From positions 1 through 16,551 of the forward strand of contig JAFXRA010000269.1 of NCBI GenBank assembly GCA_017526725.1: a stretch of DNA of 16,551 nucleotides, given 5' to 3'. This document shows positions 7,292 through 12,901 of this stretch, in pieces. Origin of the DNA: Candidatus Rifleibacteriota bacterium. GTDB lineage: Bacteria > Riflebacteria > Ozemobacteria > Ozemobacterales > Ozemobacteraceae. Under the pieces are notes generated by a model. It made no database searches. It saw only the letters and a list, made by a program, of their open reading frames with translations, and had not been told where the DNA came from. The stretch's first letter is position 1. Every line of letters starts with the position of its first letter. The translations under genes were made by a program, and so were the position numbers.

Positions 7292-8101
7292 TTACTCAAC
7301 TTCTATTCGATAAGAACGACGTTCTAATGCTACGGTTTTGTTTAAAGAACTGGGATATGCATATATATCAAATTCTACATGCCCGATTCTTCTCGGCAAA
7401 AAAGTGATTGTAATTGTTTCTGGGTTAATCTTTCTACTTGTTGCTCTAATTCTGTTATCGTTGTACTTGTAAAAGATTTCCCAAACAAGTTCATATTCAT
7501 TGGCAAATCTAGGTAATTCTAATTCGAAAGCCTGATTTAGTTTTGTAAATATAATTTCTTGCTTTATTACAGATGGCGGTCCTAATCTAAACTTTACTTC
7601 ATTTGAAACAAGAGTTTTGGGATAACAGGTGGCTAAGCCAACACATTTATAAATTCCCTGTGGAAGGGGGGCACCAAATTTATTTACACTCACCCAACTG
7701 AGTTGCTCGCTTTTCGATTCACCAGGAGCAAGCGGAATACTGTGGGGAGATTTCTTCCAGGTAAAGCCGTTAGACCATCTGAAAATCTGGCTGGCTCCGC
7801 TGTAAATAACCATATCAAACTGTCTGCCTGAAGAATATTCAACATTTATCGGATATTTGTTTTTATTGGTTAGCATAATAGTAAAGGTCGCTATTGAACC
7901 AGCAGCAAATTCATAAGATTCTGGATAAATACTTACTTCAAGACCTTTTATGTATGGAAAACGGTAATCAGATCTATTTACATTAGAATATTTGCTTTTT
8001 ACATAGAAAAAATGTGAATCTTCAGAGGCGGCTTCTGATTTGTATGAAGCAAAGAAAATTGATACTAATATAATAATAGAAACTAAGTATTTGAGTTTCA
8101 T
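7292..8101 (-). CDS. Secreted BsuPI-domain protein
   Basis: The product has 269 residues. An N-terminal signal peptide (MKLKYLVSIIILVSIFFAS..., cut near 24-25) sends it out of the cytoplasm; there is no lipobox cysteine. Residues about 53-174 match the BsuPI fold, the immunoglobulin-like domain first named for the Bacillus intracellular proteinase inhibitor: FTIMLTNKNKYPINVEYSSG, QFDMVIY, FRWSNG, LAPGESKSEQLSW and LPQGIYKC. The last 95 residues look like a second beta-rich domain I do not recognise. A secreted BsuPI protein is more likely a structural or binding module than a protease inhibitor. SD AAAGG stands 6 nt before the ATG. It lies 9 nt after the methyltransferase frame and 18 nt before pilB, so a link to pilus or secretion function is plausible but inferred. 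Confidence 0.82.
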   Translation of the reverse strand: MKLKYLVSIIILVSIFFASYKSEAASEDSHFFYVKSKYSNVNRSDYRFPYIKGLEVSIYPESYEFAAGSIATFTIMLTNKNKYPINVEYSSGRQFDMVIYSGASQIFRWSNGFTWKKSPHSIPLAPGESKSEQLSWVSVNKFGAPLPQGIYKCVGLATCYPKTLVSNEVKFRLGPPSVIKQEIIFTKLNQAFELELPRFANEYELVWEIFYKYNDNRIRATSRKINPETITITFLPRRIGHVEFDIYAYPSSLNKTVALERRSYRIEVE

Positions 8102-8110
8102 TTATAACCT

Positions 8111-8689
8111 TTATTTTTTACACCAGTAAACTATTGCAGGTGGAAAATTAGTCCACACAACGGGACTGAGATGGAATTCTGAAAAATACATTTTCAGCTT
8201 TTTACGAATTTTACAAGCTCCAGGCAGATAAAAACCATGCAGATAGGTAAATGTAGTAAATACTCCTCCTTCTGCTAAGGCATCTACTGTGGGTTTTAGT
8301 ATTTCATCCTGAAGTTTGTCAGGAAAAATAGCCCATGGAAGTCCGCTAACTATTGCATCTGCGTGGTCTTTCCCATGTTTTTTCAGTTGTTAATTAATAT
8401 TTGCAGCAGAATCTTTTATTATTTCTACTCCTGGAAGTAGTTCACTGCAAATTTTATGTAATTTATCATCAATTTCGAAACTAAAGAACATAGTTTTTTT
8501 CTTGTCTATGCGATTTGCAATATATTGAGTAAAAACTCCAGTTCCAGCACCATATTCTACAATTGTTTCCACATGATTTAAGTCAACTGGTGCCACCATT
8601 TGAACAGCAAGCTTCTCGGTGCTGGGAGCTATAGCTCCTACATAGCTCGGGTGTTTGATGCATTGAGAAATAAATTCTAGCGTTTTCAT
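8111..8689 (-). pseudogene. SAM-dependent methyltransferase (PmtA/phospholipid N-methyltransferase-like) with in-frame stop
   Basis: The frame opens at 8689 and gives 99 residues to a TAA at 8392-8390. It then continues in the same frame for 92 more sense codons, starting QLKKHGKDHADAIVSGLPW, to a TAA at 8113-8111. The joined 191 residues fit a class I methyltransferase of the phospholipid/rRNA-dimethylase-like type: N-terminal FISQCIKHPSYVGAIAPST, motif I VEYGAGTGVFT (about 43-53), acidic FSFEID (about 69-74), and motif IV-like SGLPW (about 115-119), which lies beyond the stop. The 99-residue product alone lacks the catalytic half. One G-to-T or C-to-T type change (GAA or CAA to TAA) explains it, and there is no frameshift. 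It sits 6 nt after kamE and 9 nt before the BsuPI gene. A sequencing error or stop readthrough are alternatives. Confidence 0.8.
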
Positions 8690-8695
8690 TATTAA

Positions 8696-9484
8696 TTACT
8701 TCATTTTCCTTTTAACAAATTCATCGATAAAGAATGATGCAACGTCTTCTGAATACTTTCCTGGGCCAAAACCGGCATCATAACCGAGTTCTTTGGCTAA
8801 ATCATTTGTAATTCTAGGACCTCCGGCAATAAGAATAACTTTATCTCTAAGATTTGCGGCTTCAAGTTGTTCTACTAATTCTACCATATTTGTAATATGT
8901 ATGTCTTTTTGGGTTACTGTTTGGGAAACAAGCAAAACGTCCGCTTTTAATTCGACTGCTTTCTTTATGAAGTCTTCATTTGCAACCTGACTACCAAGGT
9001 TATAGGCATCTATCATCTGATATCGTTCAAGACCATAGTGACCAGCATAACCTTTCATGTTCATGATTGCGTCGATTCCAACTGTGTGAGCGTCAGTACC
9101 AGTGCTTGCTCCTATAACAATAAGCTTGCGGCCGATTCTTTCTTTAATAAAATCATCTACTGCATGCATGTCTAAAACTTCTGACTCTATTGTACTTACT
9201 TTTATTGTTGTTATATCAATTGTATGAGTAAGGTTACCATAAGCAATATAAAAGGTGAAATTTTTGTCTAATGCCTGATGGAAACAAACTTGAACATCAT
9301 CAAGACCCATTTTGGCAGCTAGCTGTCTAGCAGCTTCTAATGAACGGTCATCGTCTGGAACAGGAAGCGTAAAGCTGACCTGAGTTTTCCCGTCATTCAT
9401 GGTATCGCCGTAGGGTTTGAGTTTTGTTAAATCAAGCTTCTGGTTAAAATCTTTTACTTTTGTAGAATATAATCCGCTGCTCAT
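8696..9484 (-). CDS. kamE: Lysine 5,6-aminomutase, beta (cobalamin-binding) subunit
   Basis: With KamD it moves the terminal amino group of D-lysine or L-beta-lysine from C6 to C5, a radical reaction using adenosylcobalamin and PLP in anaerobic lysine fermentation. At 262 residues it has normal length. The base-off B12 motif DxHxxG is DAHTVG, with the cobalt-ligating histidine at His133. The PLP Schiff-base lysine falls at Lys144 (NMKG); both residue numbers agree with those described for the clostridial enzyme. GASTGT precedes them, and the Rossmann-like domain continues with LLVSQTVTQKD. The N-terminal about 100 residues form the dimerisation domain. The ATG overlaps the kamD stop as ATGA, so the subunits are translationally coupled. 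Confidence 0.96.
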   Translation of the reverse strand: MSSGLYSTKVKDFNQKLDLTKLKPYGDTMNDGKTQVSFTLPVPDDDRSLEAARQLAAKMGLDDVQVCFHQALDKNFTFYIAYGNLTHTIDITTIKVSTIESEVLDMHAVDDFIKERIGRKLIVIGASTGTDAHTVGIDAIMNMKGYAGHYGLERYQMIDAYNLGSQVANEDFIKKAVELKADVLLVSQTVTQKDIHITNMVELVEQLEAANLRDKVILIAGGPRITNDLAKELGYDAGFGPGKYSEDVASFFIDEFVKRKMK

Positions 9485-11040
9485 TCTCTTTCTCCCTTCA
9501 GCATTAATTCAATAAAGGGGTTATAGTAGTCTTTATGTTTTTCTGTAACGCCGTTTAAGCCTTTTCCGCCATTAATTGGGCGTTTAACGCCAGCAAACTT
9601 GCCTTGTTCAAGAGTTTTGAACAAACCCTCTGTCTTAATTTCTGCAAGCATATTGCAGGCCTTTGTTAGAACTTCATGAGCTCTCTTGCTCATTATACCA
9701 TCTTTCTTAAATTCTAATTCACTACCCAAATCAGCCATGGTGTTGAAAATATAGCTGGCATTTTCTATTGAAAGAGCACGGTCTGACATCAATGGCGTAT
9801 GAATTGCTTCTGTCAGCATTCCCAATAGATGAAGTTTCTGGCCGGTCAAAATGGTTACCATGTTGAACAGTGCGTCTTGAACATGGCCTCTGAAAATATT
9901 TCCGGTCATGAATTTTGTTGGCGGCATATATTTTAATGGTGCTTTGGGGAAGATTTCTCTAGCCATCTGAGCTTGAGCAAGTTCAAATAAGAAGCCGTTC
10001 TTTAAACTTGGGTCTATTTCAAATGCATGACTTAAGCCCATTTGTTCTTCTGGAATACCAGATACCAGAGCAAATTGTTCGTTTATAAATTGAGAAGCCA
10101 ATACTGTGTGAGCTTCTTCAACAGCATCTGAAGTTGTGAGATAGTTATCTTCGCCTGTATTTATGATTACACCAGCAAAACCATTGATGATTCTGGAAAA
10201 ATACTGGTCGATAAGGGTTCTTTGCATGTTGATATCACGGAAAAGAATACCATACAAAGCATCGTTAAGCATTACATCAAGACGTTCTAATGCGCCCATT
10301 GCTGCAATTTCCGGCATGCAAAGACCGGAACAGTAATTGCACAGTCTGATATATCTGCCAAGTTCTTCGGAAACTTCATCCAATGCTTTTCTCATTAATC
10401 TGAAGTTTTCCTGAGTAGCATAGGTGCCGCCGAAACCTTCTGTTGTTGCGCCATAAGGAACATAGTCTAAAAGACTCTGGCCTGTTGTTCGGATTACGGC
10501 AATAATATCTGCACCTTGCTTAGCAGCGGCTTTTGCCTGTGTAATATCTTCATAGATATTTCCTGTAGCAACAATTACATAAAGGTAGGGGCCTTTTTTA
10601 TCGCCAAATTTTTCTAAGAATTTGTTTCTGTTTCGTCTGTTATTTCTTATTCTTTCGATTGTTTGAAGAGCTATTTCATCAATTTTAGCCTTGATTTCAA
10701 ACATGTCGGCCATTTTCAGCTTGGTAATATCAAATTCTTTTTTAGATACAGCTTCGGCTATTTCTTGAGGAGTTTTACCTGTTTGAATAATAGCGTTGCC
10801 TAAATATACAGATAAACCTAATGATAAACCATTTGCAGCTTTTAAGCTGTCTACTATGACATTAGGCAAAGGTACGCCATTTGCATCTACTCCATCTATT
10901 CCAAGAAGTCTTGCACAGGTTCTTTCAATAGTAACACTGGTGTGTTTTTCTATAAAACGTTGAGTGTCGGCAGCTATCTCTCTCGCATACTGCCTAGCTT
11001 TTTCAACTAAGCTGAAATCTAAATTAAGTTTGCTATTCAT
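9481..11040 (-). CDS. kamD: Lysine 5,6-aminomutase, alpha subunit
   Basis: The large TIM-barrel subunit of the B12/PLP aminomutase formed with KamE. I take ATG at 11040-11038 (519 residues) over the adjacent upstream TTG because GAGGA stands 7 nt before the ATG and only 4 nt before the TTG. The whole length matches KamD: VEKARQYAREIAADTQ at the N-terminus, ERTCARLLGIDGVDANGVPLPN, LCNYCSGLCMPEIAAMGALE in the middle, and NIFRGHVQDALFNMVTILTG towards the C-terminus. It is the first gene of the operon, preceded by an extended -10 promoter. The other lysine-fermentation genes (kamA, kdd, kce, kal) usually linked to it are absent from this window, so its substrate may be D-lysine or beta-lysine made elsewhere. 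D-ornithine aminomutase is unlikely because there the subunit organisation differs. Confidence 0.96.
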   Translation of the reverse strand: MNSKLNLDFSLVEKARQYAREIAADTQRFIEKHTSVTIERTCARLLGIDGVDANGVPLPNVIVDSLKAANGLSLGLSVYLGNAIIQTGKTPQEIAEAVSKKEFDITKLKMADMFEIKAKIDEIALQTIERIRNNRRNRNKFLEKFGDKKGPYLYVIVATGNIYEDITQAKAAAKQGADIIAVIRTTGQSLLDYVPYGATTEGFGGTYATQENFRLMRKALDEVSEELGRYIRLCNYCSGLCMPEIAAMGALERLDVMLNDALYGILFRDINMQRTLIDQYFSRIINGFAGVIINTGEDNYLTTSDAVEEAHTVLASQFINEQFALVSGIPEEQMGLSHAFEIDPSLKNGFLFELAQAQMAREIFPKAPLKYMPPTKFMTGNIFRGHVQDALFNMVTILTGQKLHLLGMLTEAIHTPLMSDRALSIENASYIFNTMADLGSELEFKKDGIMSKRAHEVLTKACNMLAEIKTEGLFKTLEQGKFAGVKRPINGGKGLNGVTEKHKDYYNPFIELMLKGERE

Positions 11041-11080
11041 CAATCATTCCTCAAAAAGAATAATAAATTATCAGTGTACC

Positions 11081-11089
11081 ATTATACCA
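11081..11089 (-). promoter_or_regulatory. Extended -10 promoter of the kamDE-pilB operon
   Basis: On the minus strand this reads TGGTATAAT: a perfect TATAAT preceded by TGn, about 40 nt before the kamD ATG. I see no good -35 at 16-18 bp, as is common for extended -10 promoters. No other clear promoter is visible before downstream genes, whose spacings are -4 to 18 nt. Confidence 0.65.
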
Positions 11090-11136
11090 CCAATTCTAAG
11101 AATTCATAGTTTTTTCTAGTCAGTTTAACTTTATTA

Positions 11137-11164
11137 TTTACTAGAAATTTATTTGTGCTACAAT
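11137..11164 (+). promoter_or_regulatory. Extended -10 promoter of the solute-binding protein gene
   Basis: TTTACT at 11137-11142, a 16-bp spacer, and TACAAT at 11159-11164 preceded by TGC (TGn) fit sigma70 with an extended -10. It faces away from the kam promoter in the same 148-bp divergent gap. Confidence 0.55.
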
Positions 11165-11188
11165 AATAGCTGTCGTTGGAAGGTTTTT

Positions 11189-12496
11189 ATGAAAAATATA
11201 ATTGTTTATATAATAATATTTATTGTTTTGATAGCAGGAATAGCTACAGGGCAGATTGGTTTTCTAAGTTCTAAGGCAGATGACGGCAAGGGTTCTGTTT
11301 ACTATTTGAATTTTAAACCAGAGCAGGACCAGGCTTGGCAGGAATTGGCAAAATATTATACTCAGAAGACAGGCGTTCCTGTGACTGTTGTTACTGCGGC
11401 ATCTGGTCAGTATATGACTACCTTGGCGGCCGAACTGAGCAAAATAGATGCGCCGACTCTTTTCCAGATTCAGGGACCTTCAACCCTCAACGGCAAAGAA
11501 GATTTCTGTTATGATTTGGCTGTTTCTGATATTTATAAGGAACTTACAGATGAAGCTTATACTTTGAAATCCAATAAGGGAAAGATTTGCGGAATTGCCT
11601 ACACTATAGAGTCTTACGGTTTAATTGCAAATTTAAAGCTTTTAAAGAAAGCTGGTTATAGTAAAAGTGACATCAATTCTTTTGCTGATTTAAAGAAGAT
11701 TGCAGAAGATATTACTGCACGAAAGAATGAACTTGGCTTTGCTGCTTTCTGTTCATCGGGTATGGATAATTCCTCTAACTGGCGCTTTACTACACATCTT
11801 GCCAATATGCCTCTATATTTTGAATATAAAGATAAGAATCTTTCTATTGAAGAAAAGCTTGATGGCAAGTATTTGAACAACTACAAAGCTGTTTGGAATT
11901 TATATATCAACAATGGCACCTGCGAACCTAAAGAAATTTCTGCAAAAACTGCTGATGATGCAAGAAATGAATTCTTAGCAGAAAAGGGTGTTTTTTATCA
12001 GAACGGTTCTTGGGAATTTGCAAACCTTGTTTCAGATAAGGCTTTTAAAGCTGAAGACATAGCTATGCTACCGATTTTTATCGGCGCAGGAGAAGAAGCA
12101 AAACAGGGGTTGTGTACAGGGACGGAAAATTTCTGGTGCGTAAACCAGAAATCTTCGAAATCAGATATAAAAGCAACTCTGGATTTCATCAACTGGTGCG
12201 TTACTTCTGAAGAAGGAACAAAGGCTATGGCTGAAAAAATGGGTTTTGTTATTCCGTTTAAGAAGGCTTTAAAATCTGAAAATGCTTTTGTAATCCAGAA
12301 TGACAATTATTCAAAAGAAGGCAAAACGCCGGTTGCCTGGTCTTTTACTACTATTCCATCGCAGGAATGGAAGAATATGCTAAACACCACCTTGACTCAG
12401 TATGCGGCTGACCAGAGTGAAGAAAACTGGAAGCAGGTTTCAAAGGCTTTCATCGATAACTGGGAGCACGAATACAAGCTCGCAAATGGAATATGA
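11189..12496 (+). CDS. Extracellular solute-binding protein of a sugar-type ABC transporter
   Basis: The family captures a carbohydrate outside the inner membrane and hands it to a permease. The start is ATG 11189, after GGAAGG (11178-11183) and at the natural beginning of the signal sequence (MKNIIVYIIIFIVLIAG); the 12 upstream codons overlap the promoter and are discarded, leaving 435 residues. After the signal the domain begins GSVYYLNFKPEQDQAWQELAKYY, the usual first strand of family 1 binding proteins; GIAYTIESYGLIANLKLLKKAGY is the typical hinge-region motif and FINWCVTSEEG is near the end. There is no lipobox cysteine, so it is either free in the periplasm or kept by an uncleaved anchor. 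A terminator follows 1 nt after the stop, and no permease or ATPase gene is next to it, so it is an orphan binding protein. Confidence 0.9.
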   Translation: MKNIIVYIIIFIVLIAGIATGQIGFLSSKADDGKGSVYYLNFKPEQDQAWQELAKYYTQKTGVPVTVVTAASGQYMTTLAAELSKIDAPTLFQIQGPSTLNGKEDFCYDLAVSDIYKELTDEAYTLKSNKGKICGIAYTIESYGLIANLKLLKKAGYSKSDINSFADLKKIAEDITARKNELGFAAFCSSGMDNSSNWRFTTHLANMPLYFEYKDKNLSIEEKLDGKYLNNYKAVWNLYINNGTCEPKEISAKTADDARNEFLAEKGVFYQNGSWEFANLVSDKAFKAEDIAMLPIFIGAGEEAKQGLCTGTENFWCVNQKSSKSDIKATLDFINWCVTSEEGTKAMAEKMGFVIPFKKALKSENAFVIQNDNYSKEGKTPVAWSFTTIPSQEWKNMLNTTLTQYAADQSEENWKQVSKAFIDNWEHEYKLANGI

Positions 12497-12497
12497 G

Positions 12498-12520
12498 TGA
12501 AAAAGGCTTTGCCTTTTTCA
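12498..12520 (+). terminator. Terminator-like hairpin after the solute-binding protein gene
   Basis: TGAAAAAGGC, loop TTT, and GCCTTTTTCA form a perfect 10-bp stem starting 2 nt after the stop codon. The T-run is inside the 3' arm rather than behind it, so efficiency is uncertain. Confidence 0.7.
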
Positions 12521-12548
12521 AGGGATTAGGGAATAGGGAGTAGGTCTT
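12521..12548 (+). repeat. AGGGNNT heptad array (4 units)
   Basis: Three exact-phase AGGGNNT units (the first two AGGGATT and AGGGAAT) and a degenerate fourth beginning AGGT start at the foot of the preceding hairpin. They belong to the same 7-nt periodic family as the other gaps. Confidence 0.6.
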
Positions 12549-12584
12549 TAAAGCTAAGCTTTGCTTAATAGTTAAGACTTTTAC

Positions 12585-12702
12585 GGACAGCAGCTTGCTC
12601 AACCTTATTCTCCTCCGCGGTCTCTGAAGATTTCTACCTTCGGATAATTTTTGTGGGAACGAGCCTTGTGCGGAGAATAGAAGGTTTCGCGTCTAGCTGT
12701 CC
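12585..12702. repeat. Second palindromic intergenic element (118 bp)
   Basis: Outer arms GGACAGC (12585-12591) and GCTGTCC (12696-12702) pair. Inside, AACCTTATTCTCCTCCGC (12601-12618) pairs imperfectly with the complementary strand of 12670-12686, GCGGAGAATAGAAGGTT. Its left arm (12586-12626) recurs at 16395-16435 with 39 of 41 identities, so it is a dispersed repeat. Its right end abuts, to the base, the half copy of the 79-bp element that follows. Confidence 0.7.
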
Positions 12703-12743
12703 TAAAGCCCATACGCTATACTTTTTATGACAAATGTGTAGAC
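12702..12743 (+). repeat. 79-bp palindromic element, right-half copy B
   Basis: All 42 bases are identical to 16323-16364, the right half of the complete copy, starting in the apical hairpin and ending with GTAGAC. The left arm is missing and is replaced by the end of the 118-bp palindrome. Confidence 0.85.
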
Positions 12744-12762
12744 TTCTCTTATCTTATGCTCT
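12743..12762 (-). repeat. AGAGNNN heptads beside half element
   Basis: On the minus strand two heptads (AGAGCAT and AGAGAAG) flank one 6-nt unit, immediately adjoining the half palindrome. Degenerate; supported mainly by similarity to the neighbouring arrays. Confidence 0.4.
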
Positions 12763-12788
12763 AAAAAATAGTTAATTAGTTTAATCTG

Positions 12789-12797
12789 TGTTATATT
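12789..12797 (+). promoter_or_regulatory. Possible extended -10 promoter of the lipoprotein gene
   Basis: TGT followed by TATATT, about 105 nt upstream of the start. No convincing -35 at proper spacing. The leader would contain the heptad array at 12847. Confidence 0.35.
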
Positions 12798-12846
12798 AAA
12801 AACTCTAGAGAATACTTAAAAGCTTGTTATAGCAGAATCTAAAACA

Positions 12847-12882
12847 ATTCCCTATGCTCTTTTGCTCTATGCTCTAATCTCT
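12847..12882 (-). repeat. AGAGCAT-type heptad array (5 units)
   Basis: On the minus strand five units, including AGAGCAT twice, run in register apart from one extra A. The array ends about 5 nt before the ribosome binding site of the lipoprotein gene, so it would be in the mRNA leader. The remaining parts of this 405-bp gap hold the terminator, the palindromes and other heptads listed separately. Confidence 0.65.
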
Positions 12883-12901
12883 TACCGAAGAGGTACAGAA
12901 A

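Noticed and set aside
8387..8395. Programmed stop-codon readthrough in the methyltransferase gene
   Set aside because: The context only loosely resembles known readthrough signals, TAA is the least leaky stop in bacteria, and no downstream RNA structure was evident; a nonsense mutation or read error is simpler.
12847..12882. CRISPR array
   Set aside because: Heptads are far too short, there are no uniform spacers, and no cas genes are present.
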